From DATAFO01 sp046728935 (GTDB taxonomy: Bacteria; Actinomycetota; Thermoleophilia; Solirubrobacterales; 70-9): a stretch of DNA of 15,806 bases. Shown here piece by piece: positions 1-8,426 of this stretch; within the stretch, counting starts at the first letter, position 1; each line of letters opens with the position of its first letter. The DNA lies in assembly GCA_046728935.1 (NCBI GenBank), contig JBKPFS010000121.1, positions 1 through 15,806 on the forward strand. Reading direction: 5' to 3'. A program made the translations under genes and the position numbers. The notes under the pieces are model-generated. The model had not been told where the DNA came from. It saw only the letters and a program-made list of their open reading frames with translations, and searched no databases.

Positions 1-780
1 GGCGGCCACGATCCGCCCACGGGCGAGATGACGGTGAAGCTCACCGACTTCGGGATCGCGAGGGCGACGGCGCAGACCCGGCTGACCCAGGTCGGCTCGG
101 TGGTCGGGACCGCCGCCTACCTCGCCCCCGAGCAGGCGCGCGGCGAGGAGGCCACGCCCGCGGCGGACGTCTACGCGCTGGGCGTGGTCATCTACCAGCT
201 GCTCACCGGCCGGCTTCCCTGGGAGGGCTCGACCCTCGCCGAGCTGGCGATCCGCCGCGAGAACGAGCGTCCGCTGTCGCCGACGTCGTACGACCCGCAG
301 GTGCCGGAGACCCTGTCGGCGGCGGTGCTGCGCTCGCTCGAATCCGACGTCTCCGAGCGCTACGGCTCGGCGCGCGAGCTCGCGAGGGCGCTGCGCGACG
401 GGCTCTCGGGGCGCGCCCCGGCCGCGCCCGAGGAGGCCCCCACCAGGCCGCTCGGCGCCGGCGCACCAACCGCGGCGACGCGGCGGATGGCGCCGGAGCC
501 CCCGACCCCTGTCACCGAGCGGGCCGCCCCGCCGCGCGCCCCGGCTCGCCGGCGGCCCGTGATCACGCCCGCGGAGCGGCCCCGCCGCTCGGTCGGCAGC
601 CGGCTGGCTCGGATGCTCGGCGTCCTGCTGCTGATCGCGATCCTAGCGGCGGCGATCGCGGGCGCCGTGTTGCTGCTCACCGACCAGGGGCAGAGCACGG
701 ACGTCGGCGAGTTCCTCAAGGACAACATCAACGAGGAGGTCCAGCAGCTCCGCGACCTGATCCAGGACAACACCGGCTAG
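1..780 (+). CDS. Ser/Thr protein kinase, PknB-like, single membrane anchor (5' end outside window)
   Basis: This is the C-terminal 259 residues of a Hanks-type kinase. The reading frame is open to the left edge, so the ATP-binding lobe and HRD catalytic loop lie upstream. Seen: the Mg-binding DFG motif (residues 16-18 of the visible part), a GTAAYLAPE activation/P+1 segment (about 36-44), the subdomain IX aspartate in ADVYALG (56) and the C-lobe helices up to about residue 135. A Pro/Ala/Arg-rich linker (about 138-200) follows, then one hydrophobic segment (about 205-227) and a short outside tail of some 32 residues. Family knowledge: such kinases autophosphorylate and act on cell-wall, division or metabolic targets. 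Unlike PknB, no PASTA or other sensor domain follows the membrane segment. The stop codon overlaps that of the convergent tgt gene. Substrates cannot be inferred. Confidence 0.93.
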   Translation, partial: GGHDPPTGEMTVKLTDFGIARATAQTRLTQVGSVVGTAAYLAPEQARGEEATPAADVYALGVVIYQLLTGRLPWEGSTLAELAIRRENERPLSPTSYDPQVPETLSAAVLRSLESDVSERYGSARELARALRDGLSGRAPAAPEEAPTRPLGAGAPTAATRRMAPEPPTPVTERAAPPRAPARRRPVITPAERPRRSVGSRLARMLGVLLLIAILAAAIAGAVLLLTDQGQSTDVGEFLKDNINEEVQQLRDLIQDNTG

Positions 781-2000
781 GTCGAGCGCGCGGCCTCGCG
801 CGCGGCCCAGGGCGCCGAGCCGTCGAGGATCGCTCGCCGGTAAGCGTCGAACGAGCCCCGCTCGATCGCATCCCTCGCCCCAGAGGTGAGCGCGGCAAGG
901 TAGAAGAGGTTGTGCGCCGAGAGCAGCCGGACGGCGGTCAGCTCATGCTCGCGGGCGAGGTAGTGGACGTAGGCGCGCGAGTGACGCGAGCAGGCGGGGC
1001 ATTCGCAGCTCTCGACAAGTGGACGCGGATCCGACGCGTAGTCGGCTCGTCTCAGGTCGAACCGGTGCCGCGATTCGGGCAGCGGCGCGAGCGCCATCCC
1101 GTGTCGAGCGAGCCGCGTCGGCACGGCGCAGTCGAAGAGGTCCACCCCGCGTCCGATCCCCTCCACGAGGTCGTCGGGCTCGCCGATCCCCAGCAGGTGC
1201 TTCGGCGCCTCGGCCGGCAGGTGCGGGAGCGTGAGGTCGAGCACCCCGTACATCTCGTTCTTGTCGCGCCCCAGGGTCCCCCCGATCGCCAGCCCGTCGA
1301 CGGCCGCCGCCGCGACCGTCTCGGCCGAGGCCCTGCGGAGGTCCTCGTGCACCCCGCCCTGGACGATCCCGAACACGGCCTGCGTCCGAGGGGCGTTGTC
1401 CCGATGCCACTCGAGGCAGCGATGGAGCCAGCGGTGGGTGCGCTCGGTCGAGCGGGCGGTGTAGTCGCGGTCGGCGTGGAAGGGGGTGCACTCGTCGAAG
1501 GCGAGCGCCATGTCGGAGGAGAGCGCCGCCTGGACCGACATCGACTCCTCGGGACCCATGAATCGCTCCGAGCCGTCGACGTACGATCGAAACCTCACCC
1601 CCCGCTCGGAGATCTCGAGCACCGCCCCCTCCGAGCCCGACCTACCGCGGCGGCCCTTGATCTCGTCCGCGACCGTGCCGTGCGCGAGCGAGAAGACCTG
1701 GAACCCGCCCGAGTCCGTGATGATCGCGCGCTCCCAGCCCATGAAGGCGTGCAGGCCGCCAAGCGCCGCGATCCGCCCGGGGCCGGGTGAGAGGAACAGG
1801 TGGAAGGTGTTGCCGAGCACGAGCTCGTAGCCGAGCGCCTCGACCTCCGCCGAGCCCAGCGAGCGGACGCTGCCCCGCGTCGCCAGCGGGATGAAGGCCG
1901 GCGTTTCGATCGGGCCATGAGCGGTACGGAGCCGCCCTGCCCGGGCGGCTCCGTCGCGAGCGGTTATCTCGAACCGCAGTCTCTCCGGGTCGGTGCGCAC
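777..2000 (-). CDS. tgt: tRNA-guanine transglycosylase (queuine/preQ1 tRNA-ribosyltransferase)
   Basis: A 407-residue bacterial-type TGT, which exchanges guanine-34 of GUN-anticodon tRNAs for preQ1 during queuosine synthesis. Seen: general acid/base Asp96 in TDSGGFQ, substrate loop QGG (214-216), nucleophile Asp290 in FDCAVPTR, and the zinc site Cys332, Cys334, Cys337 with His363. Two departures from the E. coli enzyme are visible. The segment between FSL (about 103-105) and GVRFR is about 19 residues longer, and there are about four extra residues after TRLARHG near 301-310. The start is GTG without a Shine-Dalgarno sequence. A TACGCT hexamer lies 7 nt upstream, so a leaderless transcript is possible. 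It follows hsp20 by 24 nt. No queuosine synthesis genes are in view, so whether it uses preQ1 or salvaged base is unknown. Confidence 0.96.
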   Translation of the reverse strand: MRTDPERLRFEITARDGAARAGRLRTAHGPIETPAFIPLATRGSVRSLGSAEVEALGYELVLGNTFHLFLSPGPGRIAALGGLHAFMGWERAIITDSGGFQVFSLAHGTVADEIKGRRGRSGSEGAVLEISERGVRFRSYVDGSERFMGPEESMSVQAALSSDMALAFDECTPFHADRDYTARSTERTHRWLHRCLEWHRDNAPRTQAVFGIVQGGVHEDLRRASAETVAAAAVDGLAIGGTLGRDKNEMYGVLDLTLPHLPAEAPKHLLGIGEPDDLVEGIGRGVDLFDCAVPTRLARHGMALAPLPESRHRFDLRRADYASDPRPLVESCECPACSRHSRAYVHYLAREHELTAVRLLSAHNLFYLAALTSGARDAIERGSFDAYRRAILDGSAPWAAREAARST

Positions 2001-2007
2001 GACCCGA

Positions 2008-2013
2008 AGCGTA
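2008..2013 (-). promoter_or_regulatory. candidate -10 box (TACGCT) for leaderless tgt
   Basis: TACGCT matches TANNNT and ends exactly 7 nt before the tgt GTG codon. No Shine-Dalgarno sequence is visible there. The spacing would put transcription initiation at or beside the start codon. No convincing -35 box is seen. Confidence 0.4.
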
Positions 2014-2024
2014 TGTGTCCGCGC

Positions 2025-2486
2025 TTACTTCTCGGTCGCCTTGCCGTTGACGCTGCCGGCGCCGATCGCCACCCGATGCGGCTTGGTCTCCTCCGGCTTC
2101 GGGATCTTGATCTGGAGCACGCCGTTCTCGAACTCGGCGCGCACCTTGTCGGCGTCGACGCCGTCGGGGAGGCTGAGCGACCGCGAGAAGCTGCCGAAGG
2201 CCCGCTCGACGCGGTGGAAGCCCTCGGACCGCTCCGTGTGCTCGGACTTCCGCTCGCCGGAGATGGTCAGCACGCCGTCCTTGATCTCGATGTTGACGTC
2301 GTCCCTGTTCAGCCCGGGGAGGTCGGCGCGCAGCACGAGGTGCTCATCGGTCTCGACCAGGTCCATCGCCGGCACCCAGCGACGCCGGTTGGCCTCGGTG
2401 CCGCCGAAGAACGCGTCGAAGAGCCGATTGACCTCGGACTGGAGCGAATCGACCTCACGGGCCGGGTCCCAACGTACGAGTGCCAT
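2025..2486 (-). CDS. hsp20: small heat shock protein, Hsp20/alpha-crystallin family
   Basis: A cytoplasmic ATP-independent holdase that binds unfolding proteins under stress. From the ATG at 2486 it is 153 residues. A short N-terminal arm contains RWDPAREVDSL. The alpha-crystallin domain spans about residues 38-135 and includes DLPGL, ISGERK and the family signature FENGVLQIKIPK. A C-terminal V-x-I motif (VAI) serves oligomer assembly. The frame also has a TTG at 2492, but an AGGAGG lies 7 nt before the ATG and only 1 nt before the TTG, so the ATG is preferred. The gene lies between gpmI and tgt on the same strand. It seems to have its own promoter across the end of gpmI, which would let it respond to stress independently of the glycolytic genes. 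Confidence 0.95.
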   Translation of the reverse strand: MALVRWDPAREVDSLQSEVNRLFDAFFGGTEANRRRWVPAMDLVETDEHLVLRADLPGLNRDDVNIEIKDGVLTISGERKSEHTERSEGFHRVERAFGSFSRSLSLPDGVDADKVRAEFENGVLQIKIPKPEETKPHRVAIGAGSVNGKATEK

Positions 2487-2493
2487 TGCCAAT

Positions 2494-2499
2494 CCTCCT
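2494..2499 (-). promoter_or_regulatory. Shine-Dalgarno AGGAGG of hsp20
   Basis: A perfect AGGAGG with a 7-nt spacer to the ATG at 2486. It rules against the in-frame TTG at 2492 as the main start. Confidence 0.85.
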
Positions 2500-2537
2500 T
2501 TGTCCTTGTTACGAGATAGGATGAAAATCTAAGTCAG

Positions 2538-2566
2538 TATATAGCAGATAATCAGCTATCTGACAA
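2538..2566 (-). promoter_or_regulatory. candidate hsp20 promoter with dyad operator in the spacer
   Basis: On the minus strand, TTGTCA (2566-2561) and TATATA (2543-2538) are separated by exactly 17 nt. They differ from the vegetative consensus by one base and two bases. The spacer and the edge of the -35 box hold the perfect dyad CAGATA-GCTGAT-TATCTG (2545-2562). This is strikingly AT-rich against its surroundings. It overlaps the last codons and stop of gpmI. No CIRCE (TTAGCACTC) or HspR-type HAIR (CTTGAGT) sequence is present. The regulator is unknown; the dyad position, between -35 and -10, suits a repressor. Confidence 0.6.
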
Positions 2567-4141
2567 GGGGGTTTCGGCCGTGACCAGCGAGTGGCCGGTC
2601 ATGGCCGACGGCTGCTCGATGTCGAGCAGGTGCAGCACCGTGGGCGCGACGTCGGCGAGGATCCCGCGCTCGGCGAGGCGCAGGCCGGAGACCGTGACCA
2701 CGAGCGGAACCGGGTTCTTCGAGTGGGCGGTGTTCGGGGAGCCATCCGGCTCGAGCATGTTGTCGGCGTTGCCGTGGTCGGCCGTGACCACGCATGCCCC
2801 GCCTGAGCGGTGAACGGCGGCGACGACGCGCCCCAGGCACGCGTCCACGGCCTCCACCGCCCGGACCGCCGCGGGAACGCTGCCGGTGTGACCCACCATG
2901 TCGGGGTTGGCGAAGTTGATGATCCCGAAGCGGTAGTCCCCCTCCCGCCACCGCTCGCAGAACGCGTCCGCCGCAGCCACCGCGCTCATCTCCGGGCGCT
3001 GGTCGTAGGTCGGAACGTCGCGCGGCGAGTCCACCAGCTGTCGCTCCTCCCCCTCCCACTCCTGCTCGCGACCGCCGTTGAAGAAGTAGGTGACGTGGGC
3101 ATACTTCTCGGTCTCGGCCACGTGGAGCTGGCGCAGGCCCGCGGTGGCGAGCTCCTTCGCCAGCGTGGTCTCCGGGACGGTCGGCGGGAAGGCGACCGGG
3201 TAGCTCCAGTCCTCCCGGTAGCGGGTGAGCGTGGTGAGGCGAACCGTCGGCGCCGGTCCCCGGTCGAACTCTGCGAACCCGGGCTCGGCGAGGGCCCGCA
3301 CGAGCTGGCGCGCGCGGTCCGGCCTGAAGTTGAAGTGAAGGACGGCGTCCCCGTCCGCGACACCGTCGTAGTCGCCGATCACCGTCGGTTGCACGAACTC
3401 GTCGGTCTCGCCGCGCTCGCGCGCCGCTGCGATCGCCTCCGCGGCGCTGGCAGCCCGCGGCCCGCGCGCGTGGACGATCGCGTCGTACGCGAGCTTCGTC
3501 CGCTCCCAGCGGCGATCGCGATCCATCCCGTAGTACCGTCCCGCGACCGTGCCGATCCTGCCCGCCTGCCTGAGCCACCGCTCGAGCTCGGCGAGGTAGC
3601 CCGGCGACGACGTCGGCGGCGTGTCGCGCCCGTCGGTGAAGGCATGAACGACGAGGTCCGGGACGCCCTCCTGGGCGGCCAGCTCGATACACGCCTCGAT
3701 GTGCTCCCAACCTGAGTGGACGCCGCCGTCGGAGACCAGGCCCATCAGGTGCAGCCTGCCGCGAGGGCCCTCGCGCGCCGCGGCGCACCCGGCCTTCAGC
3801 GCCGGGTTGTCGAAGAAGCTGCCGTCGGCGATCGCGTCGTCGAGGCGCGCCAGGTCCTGCTTCACCACCGCGCCGGCGCCCAGGTTCATGTGTCCGACCT
3901 CGGAGTTGCCCATTTGCCCGTCGGGCAGGCCCACGTCCCGGCCCGTGGCCGAGAGCGCCGTGTGCGGATAGCGCTCCCAGAGCCGATCGAAGACCGGGGT
4001 CGCGGCCTGCTCGATCGCGTTCCCGGGGCCGGGTGGCGCCAGGCCCCACCCGTCGAGGACCACGAGCGCTGCCGACGGGACGGGCAGCGAGTCCGGACCG
4101 GCCGGCAGCTCGTCCGCGACCGCGACGGTGTCGTCGCTCAC
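2552..4141 (-). CDS. gpmI: 2,3-bisphosphoglycerate-independent phosphoglycerate mutase
   Basis: Interconverts 3- and 2-phosphoglycerate through a phosphoserine intermediate, using two Mn ions. It is 529 residues, slightly longer than the usual 510-515 because of an N-terminal extension of about 20 residues. Seen: Asp30 in LDGWG, catalytic Ser80 in GNSEVGH, VSDGGVHSG (136-144), FTDGRDTPP (168-176), GRYYGMDRDRRWE (201-213), NFRPDRARQ (271-279), NPDMVGH with Asp414/His418, TADHGN with Asp455/His456, and His473 in TAHSKNP. All metal ligands are therefore present. Its GTG start overlaps the tpiA stop as GTGA, implying translational coupling as the last glycolytic gene of the unit. In many Gram-positive bacteria secG, not gpmI, follows tpiA in this locus. 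Confidence 0.97.
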   Translation of the reverse strand: MSDDTVAVADELPAGPDSLPVPSAALVVLDGWGLAPPGPGNAIEQAATPVFDRLWERYPHTALSATGRDVGLPDGQMGNSEVGHMNLGAGAVVKQDLARLDDAIADGSFFDNPALKAGCAAAREGPRGRLHLMGLVSDGGVHSGWEHIEACIELAAQEGVPDLVVHAFTDGRDTPPTSSPGYLAELERWLRQAGRIGTVAGRYYGMDRDRRWERTKLAYDAIVHARGPRAASAAEAIAAARERGETDEFVQPTVIGDYDGVADGDAVLHFNFRPDRARQLVRALAEPGFAEFDRGPAPTVRLTTLTRYREDWSYPVAFPPTVPETTLAKELATAGLRQLHVAETEKYAHVTYFFNGGREQEWEGEERQLVDSPRDVPTYDQRPEMSAVAAADAFCERWREGDYRFGIINFANPDMVGHTGSVPAAVRAVEAVDACLGRVVAAVHRSGGACVVTADHGNADNMLEPDGSPNTAHSKNPVPLVVTVSGLRLAERGILADVAPTVLHLLDIEQPSAMTGHSLVTAETPLSDS

Positions 4142-4902
4142 AAGCCCAGAGCCGCCGCGCAGATCGCTCGAAAGTCGTCCGGGTCGAGGCTCGCCCCGCC
4201 CACCAGGGCTCCGTCGATGTCCGGCTGGGCGAGCAGCTCCGCCGCGTTGTCGGGCTTCACCGAGCCCCCGTAGAGGATCCGGGCGCGGTCGGCAGCGCCA
4301 GCGTCGCGCGCGGCCAGCAGCGAGCGGATGAAGGCGATCGCCGCCTGCGCCTGCTCGCTCGAGGCGGTGCGCCCGGTGCCGATCGCCCAGATCGGCTCGT
4401 AGGCGATCGTGGCGTCGCCCAGATCCCCGTCCGCCACCGCCGCGAGGTCGGCCTCGACCTGCCGGCGAAGGACGGCCTCGGTCTCGCCCTGATCACGCTC
4501 CGCCTCACTCTCGCCGACGCAGAGGATCGGCATCACCCCGGCGTCGAGCAAGGCCGGCACCTTCAGCGCCAGGTCGGCGTCCGTTTCGCAGAAGAGCGCC
4601 CGCCGCTCCGAGTGGCCGACGATCGCCCCGCTGACCCCAAGCTCGACGAGCATCCCCGGGGAGACTTCGCCGGTGAACGCGCCGTGGCTGGAGTGGTGGG
4701 CGTTCTGCGCAGCGACCACGAGCGGCGAGCGCCGCGTTCGCTCGACGGCCGCCGCGAGCGCCGTGAAGGGCGGGCAGACGACGATCTCGATCCCGCCGAG
4801 CCCGTCGACCTCGGGCAGGAAGCGCTCGAGGAACGACTCCGTCTCGGCGACCGTCTTGTGCATCTTCCAGTTCGCCGCCAGCACGGGGACCCGCTCAGGC
4901 AT
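4138..4902 (-). CDS. tpiA: triosephosphate isomerase
   Basis: Interconverts dihydroxyacetone phosphate and glyceraldehyde 3-phosphate. From the ATG at 4902 it is 254 residues, the normal family length. Seen: Asn11 and Lys13 in NWKMHK, electrophile His97 in GHSERR, catalytic base Glu169 in AYEPIW followed by the loop-6 hinge AIGTGRTA, and the phosphate-binding YGGSVKP (211-217). The frame stays open about 27 codons upstream inside pgk, but that extension is Arg/Ser-rich and unlike the family. A GAGGTGG stretch a few bases upstream supports the ATG. The first codons overlap the end of pgk by 8 nt, and the stop overlaps the gpmI start. Confidence 0.96.
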   Translation of the reverse strand: MPERVPVLAANWKMHKTVAETESFLERFLPEVDGLGGIEIVVCPPFTALAAAVERTRRSPLVVAAQNAHHSSHGAFTGEVSPGMLVELGVSGAIVGHSERRALFCETDADLALKVPALLDAGVMPILCVGESEAERDQGETEAVLRRQVEADLAAVADGDLGDATIAYEPIWAIGTGRTASSEQAQAAIAFIRSLLAARDAGAADRARILYGGSVKPDNAAELLAQPDIDGALVGGASLDPDDFRAICAAALGL

Positions 4903-6112
4903 GGGCACCCACCTCGCTCGCGTCGAGTAGCGCCTCGACCCCCGGGAGCGCCCTCCCCTCGAGCAGCTCCAGCGACGCGCCACCGCCGGTCGAGAGCCAG
5001 TCGACCTCGTCGGCGAGGCCGAAGGCCCGAAGAGCGGCGGCCGAGTCGCCGCCGCCGACCACCGTGAATGCTTCCGTCGAGCCGACCGCCTCGGCTACGA
5101 CGCGGCTGCCCGACGCGAAGGGCTCGAGCTCGAACGCGCCCATGGGCCCGTTCCAAAAGACCGTGCCGGCGGCGGCGATCACGCCCGCGTAGCGCTCCGC
5201 CGTCCTGGGCCCGATGTCGAGCCCCATCCAGCCGTCCGGGACCTCGACACCGTCGAGCGCTCGCACCTCCGTGTCCGCGTCGAGCTCTCTGCCGGCGACG
5301 AGGTCGACCGGCAGCATCAGCTCGCAGGAGGACTCCCGCGCGCGCTCCAGCGCCCTCCCGGCGAGCTCGACGCCCTGCTCGTCGACGAGCGAGTTGCCGA
5401 CGCCAAACCCCTGTCGCTTGGTGAACGAGAACGCCATCGCCCCGCCGATCAGCACCTGCTCCGCGGTCGAGAGGAAGCGCTCGATCACACCGATCTTGTC
5501 GGCAACCTTGGCCCCGCCGAGCACGACCGCCAGCGGCCGCCGCGGGTCGTCGCGGACGGCGGTCAGCTCGCGGACCTCGCGCTCGAGCAGCAGCCCAGCG
5601 TAGGCCGGGAGCTCGTGGGCCACCCCCTCGGTGGTCGCGTGCGCGCGGTGGGCGGCGCCGAAGGCGTCGTCCACGTAGAGGTCGGCGAGCCTGGCCAGCG
5701 CCCTCGCCAGCTCCGGGTCGTTCGCGGTCTCGCCGGGCTCGAAGCGGCTGTTCTCGAGCAGCATCACCTCGGAGGGGCCGAGCGCGGCTGCCCGCGCGTC
5801 GACCTCTCCTCCGACGACCGCGGGCGCGAGCCCGACCGGCGCCCCAAGCAGCTCCCCGAGCCGGGCCGCGACCGGCGCCATCGAGAGCGCCGGGTCCGGG
5901 CCCTCGGGCCGTCCGAGGTGCGAGACGAGGACCGGGATCCCAGCGCGCTCGCGCATCAACTCGATCGTCGGAAGCGCCGCGCGGATCCGAGTGTCGTCGG
6001 CGACGGTCCCGCCGGCGAGCGGGACGTTGAAGTCGACGCGCACGAGCGCGCGCCGGTCGGCGAGGGGGGCATCGCGAACGCTCGCCTTGGTGAAGGTCCC
6101 GCGGCCGCTCAA
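4895..6112 (-). CDS. pgk: phosphoglycerate kinase
   Basis: Transfers the acyl phosphate of 1,3-bisphosphoglycerate to ADP, the first ATP-forming step of glycolysis. It is 405 residues, a normal length. Seen: RVDFNVPL (25-32) and SHLGRP of the substrate-binding N-domain, LLENSRF, the DAFGAAHRAH motif, GGAKVADKI, the C-domain nucleotide-binding FWNGPMGAFE, and the C-terminal GGGDSAAAL and STGGGA. The start is an unusual TTG at 6112. I see no ATG or GTG nearby that preserves the conserved N-terminus, and the Shine-Dalgarno sequence is weak. It begins 10 nt after the gap stop, so it is probably translated by coupling or reinitiation. It overlaps tpiA by 8 nt. Confidence 0.96.
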   Translation of the reverse strand: MSGRGTFTKASVRDAPLADRRALVRVDFNVPLAGGTVADDTRIRAALPTIELMRERAGIPVLVSHLGRPEGPDPALSMAPVAARLGELLGAPVGLAPAVVGGEVDARAAALGPSEVMLLENSRFEPGETANDPELARALARLADLYVDDAFGAAHRAHATTEGVAHELPAYAGLLLEREVRELTAVRDDPRRPLAVVLGGAKVADKIGVIERFLSTAEQVLIGGAMAFSFTKRQGFGVGNSLVDEQGVELAGRALERARESSCELMLPVDLVAGRELDADTEVRALDGVEVPDGWMGLDIGPRTAERYAGVIAAAGTVFWNGPMGAFELEPFASGSRVVAEAVGSTEAFTVVGGGDSAAALRAFGLADEVDWLSTGGGASLELLEGRALPGVEALLDASEVGAHA

Positions 6113-6122
6113 GCGTTCAGGC

Positions 6123-7549
<1,427 letters not shown>

Positions 7550-7556
7550 CGGCCAG

Positions 7557-7562
7557 ACCTTA
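7557..7562 (-). promoter_or_regulatory. candidate -10 box (TAAGGT) for leaderless VOC gene
   Basis: TAAGGT fits TANNNT and ends 7 nt before GTG 7549. A TTGACC lies at 7590-7585, but its 22-nt spacing is long for a -35 box. No strong Shine-Dalgarno sequence is present. Confidence 0.35.
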
Positions 7563-7592
7563 TCTGCGGGCGGCTCGGCCGGGCGGTCAAAC

Positions 7593-7654
7593 AGACGGCT
7601 GATTCCGAATCCGCGTGGATGCGGGCCGCCGAGGGGGTTTGGAATCAGTCGTCT
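7593..7654. repeat. long inverted repeat / stem-loop between ABC permease and VOC genes
   Basis: Arms 7593-7612 and 7635-7654 flank a 22-nt loop. Read as plus-strand RNA they form 20 uninterrupted pairs: 17 Watson-Crick and three G-U (7598/7649, 7607/7640, 7610/7637). Read as minus-strand RNA, the direction of both flanking genes, those three pairs become A-C mismatches, leaving a 17/20 stem. The right arm includes two bases of the permease stop codon. No T-run follows in the direction of transcription, so an ordinary intrinsic terminator is doubtful. It could be an RNA-stabilising or attenuating structure, a plus-strand RNA, or a copy of a dispersed repeat. Confidence 0.7.
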
Positions 7655-8426
7655 AGGCGTGGCGGGGCTCCCAGCGAAACGTCCGCGTCGCGACGAGAAG
7701 GCCGAGGATCCCCCAGGCGGCGACGATCGCGAGATCGGCCCACTCGAAGCCCGCGCCCGTCGTGGCGGGATCCCAGGCGGTGAAGAAGCCCTCGAAGAAG
7801 TGGCGCACCGGGAACACGTCGGCCACGTGCAGGACCCCGTCGGGGATCTCACTCTCGGGGATGAAGACGCCGGAGAGGAAGTACAGCGGGAAGATGGCGA
7901 TGTTGGTGATCGGCGCCGCCGACTCCTGCGAGGGGATGAGGCCGCTGAGCGCCAGACCAAGGCAGCAGAAGGCCGCCGCCCCGACCGCCAGCGTGACCAG
8001 CACCGCGGGGAGGTGTTCCCAGGGGATCTCCACGCCGTAGGCGATGCGGCCGAGCCCGGCCAGCAGCGCGAGCATCGCGAACGAGACGACGAGGGAGTTG
8101 CCGACCCGACCGCAGAAGAAGACCCAGTCCGGCAACGGTGTACCGCGGCCGCGCTTGAGGATCCCGAACTCGCGGTCGATCGTCACCGACATCGCGAGGT
8201 TCTGAAACGTCGCCGATACCACGGCCAGGGTGAGAATCGCCGGCACGTAGTAGGTGCTGACGTCGACCCCGAGCCCCTCGATCGGATCATCGCCCCCGAA
8301 GACGAGATCGAAGATGAGCAGGAACATGACCGGGAACATGACCGTGAAGAAGACCGAGGCGGGATTGCGCCAGAACGTCTTCTGGTCGAAGCGGAACTGG
8401 TGCGCCGCCAGCGCCGGGCCGCTCAC
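7653..8426 (-). CDS. ABC-2 type exporter permease (DrrB-like)
   Basis: The membrane half of an ABC exporter, 257 residues. Seen: a cytoplasmic N-terminal stretch (HQFRFDQKTFWRNP), then about six hydrophobic segments, beginning FFTVMFPVMFLLIF, VPAILTLAVVSA, VVSFAMLALLAGL, AVLVTLAVGAAAF, NIAIFPLYFLSGVF and LAIVAAWGILGLL. This is the layout of the ABC-2 family, which exports drugs, polysaccharides or lipids. The GTG start at 8426 overlaps the ATPase stop as GTGA. A perfect AGGAGG at 8439-8434 lies 7 nt upstream, so the start is firm even though the frame stays open further up inside the ATPase gene. The substrate is unknown. Its stop codon overlaps the stem-loop. Confidence 0.9.
   Translation of the reverse strand: MSGPALAAHQFRFDQKTFWRNPASVFFTVMFPVMFLLIFDLVFGGDDPIEGLGVDVSTYYVPAILTLAVVSATFQNLAMSVTIDREFGILKRGRGTPLPDWVFFCGRVGNSLVVSFAMLALLAGLGRIAYGVEIPWEHLPAVLVTLAVGAAAFCCLGLALSGLIPSQESAAPITNIAIFPLYFLSGVFIPESEIPDGVLHVADVFPVRHFFEGFFTAWDPATTGAGFEWADLAIVAAWGILGLLVATRTFRWEPRHA

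Noticed and set aside
786..806. GCGCGC-rich dyad at the 3' end of tgt as a terminator
   Set aside because: It encodes the REAAR-type tail in high-GC codons, has no T-run, and such GC dyads occur by chance here.
2491..2522. Possible RNA thermometer in the hsp20 leader (AUCCU pairing with AGGAU over the Shine-Dalgarno sequence)
   Set aside because: Only five pairs with a loop of about 21 nt and no ROSE or fourU signature; too weak without a folding calculation.
7593..7654. Inverted repeat as ends of an insertion sequence or MITE
   Set aside because: The arms are only 22 nt apart, there is no transposase and no visible target duplication. A non-mobile stem-loop fits better, though a dispersed-repeat search would settle it.
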